Origin: PALSA-894 sp049698215
Lineage (GTDB): Bacteria > Pseudomonadota > Alphaproteobacteria > Rhizobiales > Xanthobacteraceae
DNA: 64,000 bases
Assembly: GCA_049698215.1 (NCBI GenBank)
Contig: JBAVXH010000178.1
Location: 1-64,000, forward strand
Direction: 5' to 3'
In this document: positions 1 through 12,624 of the stretch, one piece after another
How positions within the stretch are numbered: the stretch's first letter is position 1
How the letters are laid out: each line of letters begins with the position of its first letter
Made by a program: the position numbers and the translations under genes
Notes under the pieces: generated by a model
What the model saw: only the letters and a program-made list of their open reading frames with translations
What the model was told of the DNA's origin: nothing
Database searches by the model: none

Positions 1-2
1 GC

Positions 3-668
3 GCACGGCAGGCCGCACGCTCCGGCTTCCGCGCCCGCACCGCCGCACGGGTGCTGCGGCAGAAGGAATGGACGTTGCTCGCGCGCGACCCGTGGCTCGT
101 GTCGCAGACCCTGATGCAGATCCTCTACCTGCTGCCGCCCGCGCTGTTGCTGTGGCGCTCCTACGGCGAAGGCACCGGCGCGCTGATCGTGCTGGTCCCG
201 GTTTTGGTGATGGCCGCGGGCCAGCTCGCCGGTGGGCTCGCCTGGCTGGCGATCTCCGGCGAGGATGCACCCGACCTCGTGGCAACCGCACCGATCCGCC
301 GCGGCCTTGTCGTGCGCGCGAAGATCGAAGCGGTGCTCGGCGCCATCGCGATCGCGTTCGCGCCGTTCATCGCGGCGCTTGCGTTTCTCTCGGTCTCCGG
401 CGCGCTTGCCTCGGCGCTCGGCATTTTTGCTGCTGCTGCTGCTGCTGCGGCGGTTCAGTTCTTCTTCCGCCAGCAGGCGACGCGCCGCTACTTCCGCCAC
501 CGCCAGACCGCGTCGCGCTTTGCGACGTTCGCGGAAGCCTTCTCGTCGATCTCCTGGGCTGCGACCGCCGCCGTCGCGGTCGCGGGGTCATGGCTCGCGC
601 TTTTCCCGGCCGCGATCGGGCTCGGCATCCTCGCAGCCGCGTATTGGATGAGCCCGCACAAGCTTTAG
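3..668 (+). CDS. C-terminal part of a polytopic membrane protein, probably an ABC exporter permease (5' truncated by window edge)
   Basis: The frame is open from base 3, so the gene begins before the window; the GTG at 51 is not a convincing start. About 222 residues are visible. A positively charged segment (LRQKEWTLLARDPW) precedes four or five hydrophobic segments: about residues 35-53, 61-85, 110-155 and 185-215 of the visible part. The KEWxxLxRDPWLxSQ stretch followed by a Leu-rich helix resembles large bacterial ABC-2-like permeases, but the ATPase partner would lie outside the window. The third helix holds a run of about ten alanines encoded partly by seven GCT repeats (429-449). Function as a transporter subunit is inference; membrane location is clear from the sequence. 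Confidence 0.55.
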   Translation, partial: ARQAARSGFRARTAARVLRQKEWTLLARDPWLVSQTLMQILYLLPPALLLWRSYGEGTGALIVLVPVLVMAAGQLAGGLAWLAISGEDAPDLVATAPIRRGLVVRAKIEAVLGAIAIAFAPFIAALAFLSVSGALASALGIFAAAAAAAAVQFFFRQQATRRYFRHRQTASRFATFAEAFSSISWAATAAVAVAGSWLALFPAAIGLGILAAAYWMSPHKL

Positions 669-670
669 CG

Positions 671-703
671 CAAAAGAAAAAGCCGCCGCCCGAGGGCGGC
701 GGC
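671..703 (-). terminator. Rho-independent terminator for the minus-strand liv operon
   Basis: A perfect 9-bp GC stem (682-690 with 695-703, loop CGAG) is followed on the minus strand by TTTTTCTTTTG (681-671). It lies about 67 bases past the stop of the last binding-protein gene, the expected place for the end of the livGFHM operon. The T-run is on the minus-strand side only, so it does not serve the plus-strand gene ending at 668. Confidence 0.8.
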
Positions 704-722
704 GTCGTGTTGCCATTCCTTC

Positions 723-749
723 GAGACGCGATCCTTCGGATCGCTTCTC
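723..749. other. Second hairpin in the convergent intergenic gap
   Basis: A 7-bp perfect stem (728-734 with 738-744, loop TTC) extends by four more pairs after one mismatch (723-726 with 746-749). There is no T-run on either side. It may stabilise the 3' end of the minus-strand transcript or be a weak terminator. Confidence 0.4.
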
Positions 750-769
750 AGATTGAGGGCTGAACTAGA

Positions 770-1996
770 TCAGCTCCCCTCGCCGCTCCCGCTGATGACC
801 GGTCCGAACAGCTCCCAGCGCTCGCCGTTGAACTTCTGCATCTGCATCTGTTCGATCGGATAGAAGTCCTTGTCGCTGGTATTGATCGTGATGCCGGGCA
901 GCAGCATTGGCTGCGACAGGCTCTTCAGGCTGGCGGCCTGCTTCATCACGTTCTCGCGCGTGAGGTTGTCGCCGCACTTCTTGAGTACCTCGTGCAGCGT
1001 CTGCGCCACCGAGAAGCCATAGACCGTAAAGCTCGAAGCCTTGTCGCCGTCCGGGTAGTACTTGTCCATGAAGGCAAGCCATTCCTTCTTGCCGGCGTCG
1101 TTGTCCCAGGTCGGATCGGTCGGATCCTTCAGGTAGCCGGTCGAGAGCACATCCTTCGATGCCTCGAGTCCCGCGGGCTTGAGCACCGAGCCAACCGAGT
1201 TCGACACGTTGTTGAGGAGATGCACCGGCTTCCAGCCGATTTCCGCTGCTTTCTTGATCGCCTGCGCGGCGAACTTCGGCGTGGTCACGTTGAAGAACAC
1301 GTCCGCGCCCGAACCCTTGAGCGAGACGATCTGCGAGTCGACAGTCGGGTCCGCCGGCTCATAGGGCAGCTCGGAGACGATCATGGTCTTGGCCTTGTCA
1401 CCGAGACCGTCCTTGAGACCCTTCACGTAGTCTTTGCCGTAATCGTCGTTCTGGAACAGGATCGCGATCTTGGCATTCGGGTGGGTCTTCATGATGTACT
1501 TGGCGTAGATCTGGCCTTCGGCCTGATAGGTCGGCTGCCAGCCCATCGTCCAGGGGAAGTTCTTCGGGTCGCCCCACTTGGTGGCGCCGGTCGCGACGAA
1601 CAGCTGCGGCACCTTCTTGGAGTTCATGTATTTCTGGATCGCCGTGTTGGATGGCGTACCGAGCGGCTGGAACACGAGCAGCACTTCGTCGCTCTCGACC
1701 AGCTTGCGCACCTGCTCCACGGCCTTCGGCGGTGAGTAGCCGTCGTCGTAGGAGATGAAATTCACCTTGCGGCCATTGATGCCGCCTTCGGCGTTCACCT
1801 TCTTGAAGTAGGCGTCGATCGTCTTGCCGATCGTGCCGTAGGCTGAAGCCGGGCCGCTGTACGGATTGGTGTTGCCGATCTTGATTTCGGTGTCGCTTGC
1901 GCCCGTATCGTACTTCTTCTGCGCCAGCGCAGGACCGGCGACCGCGACGACACCCGCCGCGATCGTAGCCAAAAGTATTCGTTTATTCAGTTGCAT
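770..1996 (-). CDS. Liv-type ABC transporter substrate-binding protein, copy A
   Basis: This is a periplasmic binding protein of the branched-chain amino-acid type (Peripla_BP_6), 408 aa. A signal peptide of about 25 residues ends GPALAQ. The mature start QKKYDTGASDTEIKIGN is followed by the family segment SGPASAYGTIGK. It is the last gene of the seven-gene minus-strand transporter operon and one of three adjacent paralogues, which share blocks such as QLFVATGATKWGDPKNFPW, LFQNDDYGKDYVKGL and NNVSNSVGSV. A strong terminator follows its stop. The ligand cannot be read from sequence. Family members in Hyphomicrobiales bind amino acids but also aromatic and dicarboxylic acids, and the neighbouring pim-like genes make a non-amino-acid ligand plausible (inference). 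Confidence 0.9.
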   Translation of the reverse strand: MQLNKRILLATIAAGVVAVAGPALAQKKYDTGASDTEIKIGNTNPYSGPASAYGTIGKTIDAYFKKVNAEGGINGRKVNFISYDDGYSPPKAVEQVRKLVESDEVLLVFQPLGTPSNTAIQKYMNSKKVPQLFVATGATKWGDPKNFPWTMGWQPTYQAEGQIYAKYIMKTHPNAKIAILFQNDDYGKDYVKGLKDGLGDKAKTMIVSELPYEPADPTVDSQIVSLKGSGADVFFNVTTPKFAAQAIKKAAEIGWKPVHLLNNVSNSVGSVLKPAGLEASKDVLSTGYLKDPTDPTWDNDAGKKEWLAFMDKYYPDGDKASSFTVYGFSVAQTLHEVLKKCGDNLTRENVMKQAASLKSLSQPMLLPGITINTSDKDFYPIEQMQMQKFNGERWELFGPVISGSGEGS

Positions 1997-2053
1997 TTTC
2001 TTCCTCCAGTGATGGCCGCTCGCGCGGCGATTGACGCAATCAGTAGCATTTTC

Positions 2054-3274
2054 TCAGCTTCCAATCTCCCCACTCATGATCGGACCGAACAATTCCCAGT
2101 TCTCCCCATTGAAACGCCGCATCTGCAGCTCCTCGAGCGGGAAATAGTCCGTGGGAGACGTGTTGACCTTGATGCCGTCGAGCAGCATGTCGATCTCGAA
2201 ATCTTTCAGATTGGCGGCCTGCCGCATCACGTTTTCGCGGGTAAGGTTATCGCCGCACTGTTTGAGCACTTGCACCATCGTTTTGGCGGTGATGTAGGCG
2301 GTCACGTTGCCGGTGTCGGCCTTGTTTCCTTCGGGGAAATACTTGTCCATGAAGGCGGTCCAGTTTTTCAACCCCGGATCGCCTTTCAGGCCCGGGTCGC
2401 TCGGATCCTTCTGATAGGCGGTCGAGAGGATGCCCTTGGCGTTCTCGAAGCCGGCGGGCTTGATCACCGAACCGATCGAACTCGAGACATTGTTGAGGAG
2501 GTGAATCGGCTTCCAGCCGAGCTCGGCGACCTTCTTGATCGCCTGCGCGGCGAACTTCGGCGTCGCAATATTGACGAAGATATCGGCGCCCGAAGCCTTC
2601 AGCGCGACCACCTGCGAGTCGACGGTCGGATCGCCGGTCTCATACGGCATCTCGGCGATGATCATTGTGGTCTTGTTGCCGAGGCCATCCTTGAGACCCT
2701 TCAGGACGTCCTTGCCGTAATCGTCGTTCTGGAACAGTACCGCGATCTTGCCAGCCGGATGGTGCTGCAGAACGTATTTGGCATAGATGCGCCCTTCGCT
2801 CTGGTAGTTGGGCTGGAAGCCCATGGTCCAGGGGAAATTCTTCGGATCGCCCCATTTGGTCGCACCGGTCGCAACGAAGAGCTGGGGCACCTTCTTGGCG
2901 TTCATGTACTTCTGGATCGCTGAATTCGGCGCCGTGCCGAGCGACTGGTAGATCAGCAGCACCTCGTCGCCCTCGACCAGTTTGCGCGCCTGCTCGACCG
3001 TCTTCGGCGGCGAATAGGCGTCGTCGTAGCTGATGAACGTGATCTTGCGGCCGTTGATACCGCCCTGCTCGTTGATCATGCGGAAGTAGGCGGCTTCCGC
3101 CCGCCCGATTGTGCCGTAGGCCGAGGCCGGGCCCGAATACGGCATAATGTTGCCGATCTTGATCTCGCTGTCGCTTGCGCCCGGATCGTATTTCTTCTGC
3201 GCGAGCGCGGGGCTTGCAACCGCGCACGCTCCTGCCGCGATGGAGACCAACACCGCACGTCTGTTCACACGCAT
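2054..3274 (-). CDS. Liv-type ABC transporter substrate-binding protein, copy B
   Basis: The second of three tandem paralogues (406 aa). The signal peptide (MRVNRRAVLVSIAAGACAVA, ending SPALAQ) is followed by QKKYDPGASDSEIKIGN. The fold-defining blocks of copy A are conserved, but several positions differ. ISYDDAYSPPKTVEQARKLV replaces the copy A version, AEMPYETGDPTVDSQVVALK differs in the hinge/lid segment, and the C-terminal lobe has GNVTAYITAKTMVQVLKQC. These changes could alter ligand preference. It is separated from copy A by 57 bases and from copy C by 34, with no terminator between them, so the three are probably co-transcribed. Extra binding proteins feeding one permease pair would widen substrate range (inference). 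Confidence 0.9.
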   Translation of the reverse strand: MRVNRRAVLVSIAAGACAVASPALAQKKYDPGASDSEIKIGNIMPYSGPASAYGTIGRAEAAYFRMINEQGGINGRKITFISYDDAYSPPKTVEQARKLVEGDEVLLIYQSLGTAPNSAIQKYMNAKKVPQLFVATGATKWGDPKNFPWTMGFQPNYQSEGRIYAKYVLQHHPAGKIAVLFQNDDYGKDVLKGLKDGLGNKTTMIIAEMPYETGDPTVDSQVVALKASGADIFVNIATPKFAAQAIKKVAELGWKPIHLLNNVSSSIGSVIKPAGFENAKGILSTAYQKDPSDPGLKGDPGLKNWTAFMDKYFPEGNKADTGNVTAYITAKTMVQVLKQCGDNLTRENVMRQAANLKDFEIDMLLDGIKVNTSPTDYFPLEELQMRRFNGENWELFGPIMSGEIGS

Positions 3275-3308
3275 TGCCGCCTCCTTGCCGTTTCTCCTGT
3301 TTCCTCGA

Positions 3309-4523
3309 TCACATACTTCCGATCTCGCCGTTCAGGATCGGGCCGAACGGCTTGAAGGTCTCGCCCTCGAATTTCCCCATCTGCATCTGCTCGATCGGGT
3401 AGAAATCCGTCGGGCTGGTGTTGATCTTGATGCCGGGCAGCGCCATGCCGGTTTCGAAGTCCTTCAGGCTGGCTGCCTGACGCATAATGTTCTCGCGCGT
3501 GAGATTGTCCCCGCACTGCTGCAGCACCTGCACCATCGTGCGCGCGATGCTGTAGCCGTAGACCGGGAAGCTCGAGGTCTTGTCGCCGTCCGGATAGTAT
3601 TTGTCCATGAAGGCGAACCATTCCTTCACGCCGGGATCGTCCTTCCACTGCGGATCGGTAGGATCCTTGCCATACAGCGAGGTGAGGATGCCCTGCGCAT
3701 TCTCGATCCCGGCGGGGCGGATCACCGCCCCGACCGACGCCGATACGCTGTTGAGCAGGTGCACGGGCTTCCAGCCGATCTCAGCCGCCTTCTTGATCGC
3801 CTGCGCGGCGAACTTCGGGGTGGTCACGTTGTAGAAGATGTCGGCGCCGGAGGCCTTCAGGCTGACGATTTGCGAGTCGACGGTCGGATCGGTCGGCTCA
3901 TAAGGCAGCTCAGTGACGATCATCGTCTTCGCCTTGTCGCCAAGCCCATCCTTCAGGCCCTTGAGATAGTCCTTCCCGTAGTCGTCATTCTGGAAGAGGA
4001 CGCCGATCTTGCCGTTCGGGTGGGTCTTCAGGACGTGTTGCGCGAAGATGCGGCCTTCGCTCTGGTAGTTCGGCTGCCAGCCCATCGTCCATGGGAAGTT
4101 CTTCGGGTCGCCGAACTTGGTCGCGCCGGTCGCCACAAACAGTTGCGGCACCTTCTTGGAATTCATGTACTTCTGAATCGCGGTGTTGTGGGCGGTGCCG
4201 AGGCTGTTGAGGATCAGCAGCACGTCGTCGTTCTCCACGAGGCGCCGCGCCTGCTCCACCGTCTTGGGCGGCGCGTAGCCGTCATCGTAGGTGATGAACG
4301 TGATCTTGCGGCCGTTGAGGCCGCCCTCGGCGTTGACCTTGTTGAAATAGGCGGCAAGCGCCTTGCCGATGGTGCCATAGGCCGAAGCGGGGCCTGAGTA
4401 AGGCATGATGTTGCCGATGCGGATCTCGGTATCGCTCGCGCCGGTGTCGTATTTCTTCTGCGCGGCGGCGGGCGAAGCGAGACACAGCGCGGCGCAGGCA
4501 ATCAGCAGATGCTTCAGACGCAT
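3309..4523 (-). CDS. Liv-type ABC transporter substrate-binding protein, copy C
   Basis: The third tandem paralogue (404 aa) and the one closest to the permease genes, 13 bases downstream of livM. It has a short signal peptide (MRLKHLLIACAALCLASPAAA) followed by QKKYDTGASDTEIRIGNIMPY. It is closer to copy A than to copy B: VTELPYEPTDPTVDSQIVSL and YPDGDKTSSFPVYGYSIA match A's region. The order permease, C, B, A suggests successive duplication toward the 3' end. All three keep the GPASAYGTIG segment and the YGKD motif, so none looks decayed. Confidence 0.9.
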   Translation of the reverse strand: MRLKHLLIACAALCLASPAAAQKKYDTGASDTEIRIGNIMPYSGPASAYGTIGKALAAYFNKVNAEGGLNGRKITFITYDDGYAPPKTVEQARRLVENDDVLLILNSLGTAHNTAIQKYMNSKKVPQLFVATGATKFGDPKNFPWTMGWQPNYQSEGRIFAQHVLKTHPNGKIGVLFQNDDYGKDYLKGLKDGLGDKAKTMIVTELPYEPTDPTVDSQIVSLKASGADIFYNVTTPKFAAQAIKKAAEIGWKPVHLLNSVSASVGAVIRPAGIENAQGILTSLYGKDPTDPQWKDDPGVKEWFAFMDKYYPDGDKTSSFPVYGYSIARTMVQVLQQCGDNLTRENIMRQAASLKDFETGMALPGIKINTSPTDFYPIEQMQMGKFEGETFKPFGPILNGEIGSM

Positions 4524-4536
4524 GGCGTCCTCCGAG

Positions 4537-5544
4537 CTAGCAGCGTTTCATCAGCTTGGCGGTGATCAAGCGCATCAGACCGGCGAATCCGGTCGGCATC
4601 AGGTAAATGACCAGCAGCAGGATCACGCCGTAGACGGCGCCCGCCAGGCCCTTCGAGACCGACTCGGCAACGTTGGGAACGAACAGAACGAACAGCCCGC
4701 CGATCAGGGTGCCTGGAATCGACGCCACGCCGCCGACCACAAGGCCGACGAACAGCGCGACCGCGAGCACGAAGGTGAAGCTGTCGGGCGCGACGAACGC
4801 GATGGCGATCGCACCAAGCGCGCCCGCGACTCCGGTGTAGAGCGCGCTCACCCCGAAGGTCAGCGACTTGTAGAGCGAAACATTGATGCCCATCGCGCTC
4901 GCCGCCACCGGATGGTCGCGGATCGCGATCAGGGCGCGGCCGGTGCGGCTGTTCACCAGATTGACGGCGCAGACATACATGATGATCGTCACCACGACGG
5001 TCAGCATATAAAGCCACTGGTCCGAATTGAGCGGCAGACCGAACGGCGCATCCGGCTTGATAATAACGATGCCTTGCACGCCGCCGGTCCAGTGCTCGAC
5101 CACGGTGGACTTCAGCGCCTGCGGGATCGCAATCGCGAGCGCAAAGGTCGCAAGCGCCAGATAGATGCCTTCAAGCCGCAGCGCCGGCAGCCCGAACAGG
5201 AAACCAAACACGAAGCAGACGATTGCGGCGGCCGGAATCGTCCACACGTAACTGATCCCGAGGTTCTCCATCATGATCGCGGCGGTGTAGGCACCGATCG
5301 CGTAAAACGCCGAGTGGCCGAGCGAGAACTGGCCGTTGAAGCCGGTGAGGAGATTCAGGCCGAGGATCGCGATCGCGTAGATGATCGCGAGCGTGATCTG
5401 GAAGATGTAGAAATTCTTGAGCACGAACGGGATGACGGCGGCGATGATGAGCCCGGCTCCCAGCAGGATCACGCGCCATTGCGCGAGGGTCAGCCCGGCG
5501 ACGGCATAGACCGGCGGTTCGCGTGTCTCGGGGCGCAGCAGCAT
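4537..5544 (-). CDS. livM: Branched-chain-type ABC transporter permease LivM
   Basis: An integral inner-membrane permease of 335 aa with eight or more hydrophobic segments. It contains the family signature LGLNLLTGFNGQFSLGHSAF near residue 70, the LALATFALAIAIPQ segment, and the cytoplasmic coupling region SRTGRALIAIRDHPVAASAM, which contacts the ATPases. It pairs with LivH (3-base gap) and precedes the three binding-protein genes. The hydrophobic C-terminus ends in a short basic tail (LITAKLMKRC). The length is typical of LivM. Substrate is unknown; the gene name reflects family, not proven leucine transport. Confidence 0.92.
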   Translation of the reverse strand: MLLRPETREPPVYAVAGLTLAQWRVILLGAGLIIAAVIPFVLKNFYIFQITLAIIYAIAILGLNLLTGFNGQFSLGHSAFYAIGAYTAAIMMENLGISYVWTIPAAAIVCFVFGFLFGLPALRLEGIYLALATFALAIAIPQALKSTVVEHWTGGVQGIVIIKPDAPFGLPLNSDQWLYMLTVVVTIIMYVCAVNLVNSRTGRALIAIRDHPVAASAMGINVSLYKSLTFGVSALYTGVAGALGAIAIAFVAPDSFTFVLAVALFVGLVVGGVASIPGTLIGGLFVLFVPNVAESVSKGLAGAVYGVILLLVIYLMPTGFAGLMRLITAKLMKRC

Positions 5545-5547
5545 CGG

Positions 5548-6426
5548 CTACACCCTCGTCACGACCGGACGGCCGAACAGGCCGCTCGGCTTCACGCACA
5601 GCACCGCCACGATGATGCAGAGCGCGATGGAGAGCTTCATCTCGCGCCCGACCACCGGAATGTAGGTGCCGGCGAGGTTTTCGATCACGCCGACCGAAAA
5701 CCCGCCGAGCACCGCACCGCCGGGGCTGGTCAGCCCCCCAACCACCGCGCCGGCGAAACCATAGAGCAGAATGCTCAGCATCATGTTGGGCTCGAGGAAC
5801 ACGACCGGCGCGATCAGCATGCCGGCCACCGAACCGATTGCTGCCGCCATGCCCCAGCCGAGCGCATTCATCCAGCCGACGCTGATGCCGGCAAGCTGCG
5901 CGGACTCAGGGTTTGCCGCGGCCGCCCGCATCGCAAGGCCGATGCGGGTGTGGCGGAAGAACAGATACAGCAGCACCAGCAGCAGCACCGTCACGGCGAT
6001 CATGCCGGCATCGTGCTTGTTGATCAGGTTCTGCCCCATGAACTGCCCCGAGCCGAACGGGCTTGCGAAGTTCTTGATGGTCCAGTCCCAGATGAAGCCT
6101 GCGGTGCTGTTTAAGATCGACAGCAGCGCAATGAACGCCACGACGTGGCTCAGGATATGTGCGCCATGCAGCGGTTTCAGCACGATGCGTTCGATCAGCA
6201 CGCCGGCCGCGAACGAGATCACGATGGTGGCACCGAAGGCGAGCCAGTAGGGCAATCCCCACTGGATCAATTGCCAAGCGATGAAGGTCGAAAACATCGC
6301 CATCTCGCCTTGCGCGAAATTCAGATGATCGATCGCCTGGTAGATCATCACCACGGCGAGCGCCATGCAGGCATAGATGCCGCCGGTCGCGAGCCCCGCC
6401 AGAACCTGATGCAGAAACAGTTCCAT
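5548..6426 (-). CDS. livH: Branched-chain-type ABC transporter permease LivH
   Basis: A 292-aa permease with the LivH hallmarks: an N-terminal LATGGIYACMALAVVMIY helix, then DHLNFAQGEMAMFSTF (the NxAqGe motif). The coupling segment is HTRIGLAMRAAAANPESAQL, and the C-terminal part contains the glycine-rich FAGAVVGGLTSPGGAVLGG. It forms the translocation pore with LivM. It starts 8 bases after livF ends, and its stop lies 3 bases before livM, so it is firmly inside the operon. Confidence 0.92.
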   Translation of the reverse strand: MELFLHQVLAGLATGGIYACMALAVVMIYQAIDHLNFAQGEMAMFSTFIAWQLIQWGLPYWLAFGATIVISFAAGVLIERIVLKPLHGAHILSHVVAFIALLSILNSTAGFIWDWTIKNFASPFGSGQFMGQNLINKHDAGMIAVTVLLLVLLYLFFRHTRIGLAMRAAAANPESAQLAGISVGWMNALGWGMAAAIGSVAGMLIAPVVFLEPNMMLSILLYGFAGAVVGGLTSPGGAVLGGFSVGVIENLAGTYIPVVGREMKLSIALCIIVAVLCVKPSGLFGRPVVTRV

Positions 6427-6434
6427 GTTCGCTC

Positions 6435-7144
<710 letters not shown>

Positions 7145-7148
<4 letters not shown>

Positions 7149-7960
7149 TTCTTCGTGGTCCCGAGATAGGCGCGGATCACGTCCTCGTCGTTCTGCACTT
7201 GCGCGGGCGTGCCCTCGGCGATCTTCCTGCCGAAGTCGAGCGCCACCACCTTGTCGCAGATCGACATCACCATGCTCATGTGATGCTCGACCAGCAGGAT
7301 AGTGATCCGCCGCTCGTCGCGGATGCGCTTGATCAGCGTGCCGAGGCCGTTGATCTCGGTGTGATTGAGGCCGCCGGCCGGCTCGTCAAGCAGCAACAGC
7401 GTCGGCCGCGCGGCGAGCGCGCGCGCAAGCTCGACCCGCTTCTGGATGCCGAACGGCAGGTCCGCGACGCGCCGGTGCGCCACGTCGGTGAGCTCGAGAA
7501 ATTCGATCAGCTCCCAGGCGATGTCGGCGAGCGTCTGCTCCTCGCGCCGGGTCCACGGGAGTTTCAGCGCATTGCTCATGAAGTCGGTGCGGCCGAGCGG
7601 ATGGCTGCCGACGCGCACATTGTCGAGCACCGACATGGTGCGGAACAGCGCGAGATTCTGGAAGGTGCGGCCGATGCCGATATCGGCGATGCGGTGCGGC
7701 GGCCGGTCGAGGATCGAGCGGCCCTCGAACACGATGTCGCCCGACACCGGCGTGTAGAGACGCGAGAAGCAGTTGAACAGCGTGGTCTTGCCGGCACCGT
7801 TCGGGCCGATCAGCCCGAGCAGTTGATGCTCGGCGATCGTGAACGAGACCTTGTCGAGCGCCACGATGCCGCCGAAGCGCACCGAAACATCGCGCACCTC
7901 GATCAGCGACGCGTTCGCAACGGCGACACGCGGCTTGTCCATGACAGCTTGCACCGACAT
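7145..7960 (-). CDS. livG: Liv-type ABC transporter ATPase LivG
   Basis: A 271-aa ATPase and the first gene of the transporter operon. Walker A is GPNGAGKTTLFNCF. Walker B is PTLLLLDEPAGGLN, preceded by the atypical signature ADLPFGIQKRVELARAL seen in many LivG proteins. The C-terminal RAYLGTTKK tail carries the usual LivG IRAYLG end. Two starts are possible (7960, or the ATG at 7942); neither has a strong ribosome-binding site. I kept the longer one. The gene lies 94 bases downstream of the IclR gene in the same direction, so either read-through from the regulator or its own promoter could express it. Confidence 0.92.
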
Positions 7961-8054
7961 GGTGCGGGTCAGACGGGCAGCGTTAGACTATGGAGACCGG
8001 GCGGGATTGTGTTGCTGCAAACCATGACGTTCCCTCTTGATCTCCGGCGGCCTA

Positions 8055-8918
8055 TTAGCGGCCGCTCAAGGCGACTTCGACGTTGCGGACCATATTGACG
8101 AGACGCGGCCCGATATCGTTTTCCAACTTGTCGCGCGTGAAATGAAACGCCGGTGCGCCGCAATTGAATGCGAACACGCCGTCCGGCGAACGCAACGGCA
8201 CACCGACCGCGTTGATGTCGCGCTCCCAGTCGCCGACCGAGAGCGTAAAGCCGCGCGCCTCGAAGTCGCGGATGGCGCGCTCGATCGAAGCCTTCACCTT
8301 CGGCCAATTCTTGCCTTCCTGCCGCTTGATGTAGCCGAGCAGCCAGGTGCGCTCGCTCTCGGGCATGCCGACGATGATAGCGCGGCCCATCGCGGTGTTG
8401 GCGATCGGAATGCGCGAGCCCTGCATCAGGCGCAGCATCGCGCCGTGCTTTGAACGCGCGAGCTCCAGATAGATGAGGTCGAGCCGGTCGCGCGTGCCGA
8501 GCGCAACGACGGCACCGGCGTAGTCCGCCACCTCCTGCATGTGGGTGCGGGCGAGCTGGCGGATGCGGATGTTGGCGAGCGCCGTGTAGCCGAGCGCGAG
8601 TGCCGCGGGCGCCAACTGGTACTTGGCGAGCCGCTCGACGTGGCTGAGATAGCCGAGCTTGGTCAGCGTGTAGGTGAGGCGCGACACCGTCGGCTTCGGT
8701 AGCCCGGTGCGCTCCGCGATCTCGCCATTGCCGAGCAGCCCCTCGGTCGGCGTGAACACGCGCAGCACCTCAAGGCCGCGCGCCAAGGCGGTGATGAACT
8801 TGCGATCGCCATGAACGGCGGCGCGCGCGCCATGCGCGGGCGCAACGTCCCATGACTCGTGACCGACTTCGAGGGTCAACCGTCCCGCTCCCAAGCGCCG
8901 CGAAGGCGCGTTGCGCAT
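8055..8918 (-). CDS. IclR-family transcriptional regulator
   Basis: A DNA-binding repressor/activator of the IclR family. The winged-helix N-terminus contains ALARGLEVLRVFTPTEGLLG, a recognition region LPKPTVSRLTYTLTKLGYL, and a C-terminal effector domain with GYTALANIRIRQLARTHMQEV. I chose the ATG at 8918 (287 aa). The longer frame from 8993 would put its start codon inside the 17-bp palindrome at 8985-9001 and add a tail without family similarity. The gene lies between the pim-like operon (divergent) and the liv operon (downstream, same strand), and is likely to control one or both (inference). The effector is unknown; acyl-CoA or dicarboxylic acids fit the context. Confidence 0.88.
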   Translation of the reverse strand: MRNAPSRRLGAGRLTLEVGHESWDVAPAHGARAAVHGDRKFITALARGLEVLRVFTPTEGLLGNGEIAERTGLPKPTVSRLTYTLTKLGYLSHVERLAKYQLAPAALALGYTALANIRIRQLARTHMQEVADYAGAVVALGTRDRLDLIYLELARSKHGAMLRLMQGSRIPIANTAMGRAIIVGMPESERTWLLGYIKRQEGKNWPKVKASIERAIRDFEARGFTLSVGDWERDINAVGVPLRSPDGVFAFNCGAPAFHFTRDKLENDIGPRLVNMVRNVEVALSGR

Positions 8919-8984
8919 CTTGGCGTGCGCATTTGACAAGCCAGACCACCACACCCTAGCGTCGGGGTCAACGTGCAGAACGTC

Positions 8985-9001
8985 ATTCCGCATCGCGGAA
9001 T
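8985..9001. promoter_or_regulatory. 17-bp palindrome, candidate IclR operator
   Basis: ATTCCGC-ATC-GCGGAAT is a perfect inverted repeat with 7-bp arms. It lies in the divergent gap between the IclR gene and the pimF-like gene, 75 bases before the latter's GTG. IclR-family regulators commonly bind such palindromes next to their own gene. A TTGAC (8971-8967, minus) lies just inside it and may belong to the regulator's promoter, but I see no good -10. Confidence 0.5.
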
Positions 9002-9075
9002 TTAGATTTGCGTGAAAGTCAGCGCGCAGATCGGAAGCTTGCTATAGATAAGGAAAATCTCAGGGACAGGCGCTC

Positions 9076-11166
<2,091 letters not shown>

Positions 11167-11185
11167 GATTGCACATGCTCGCTCT

Positions 11186-11256
11186 TTCCCGCGCAAGCGG
11201 GAATCCAGAGCCGAGAAATGAGAAAGAACTGGGTCCCCGCTTTCGCGGGGACGAGC
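11186..11256. repeat. Paired-hairpin repeat, copy R1
   Basis: Two palindromes, TTCCCGC-GCAA-GCGGGAA (11186-11203) and GTCCCCGC-TTTC-GCGGGGAC (11233-11252), are separated by about 29 bases. It sits between the pimF-like and thiolase genes. Its reverse complement is almost identical to copy R11 near 55252, with about six differences in 67 positions, all in the centre. Confidence 0.85.
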
Positions 11257-11281
11257 GGAAACGAAAGTCAGGGAGCGACTT

Positions 11282-12460
<1,179 letters not shown>

Positions 12461-12465
12461 CGCTG

Positions 12466-12604
12466 GTCATCCCGGGGCCGCGCGCAGCGCGGAGCCCGGG
12501 ATCCATAACCACGAAACGACGAATGACATGACGCCAGTGCCAAATCGATAGGACTGGGGTTATGGATTCCGGGCTCGCGACTTCGTCGCGCCCCGGAATG
12601 ACAA
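12466..12604. repeat. Paired-hairpin repeat, copy R2
   Basis: It begins GTCATCCCGG and ends CCGGAATGAC. Each half is an imperfect hairpin (CCCGGG...CCCGGG and the CGCGACTTCGTCGCG region), with inner complementary GGATCCATAACC and GGTTATGGATTCC. It fills the gap before the PimC-like gene and creates a spurious N-terminal extension of that reading frame. Confidence 0.8.
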
Positions 12605-12624
12605 GTGAGAGACAGGAGCCAGAC

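Noticed and set aside
12562..12624. 21-codon N-terminal extension of the PimC-like protein
   Set aside because: It encodes translated repeat R2, and a good ribosome-binding site precedes the ATG at 12625.
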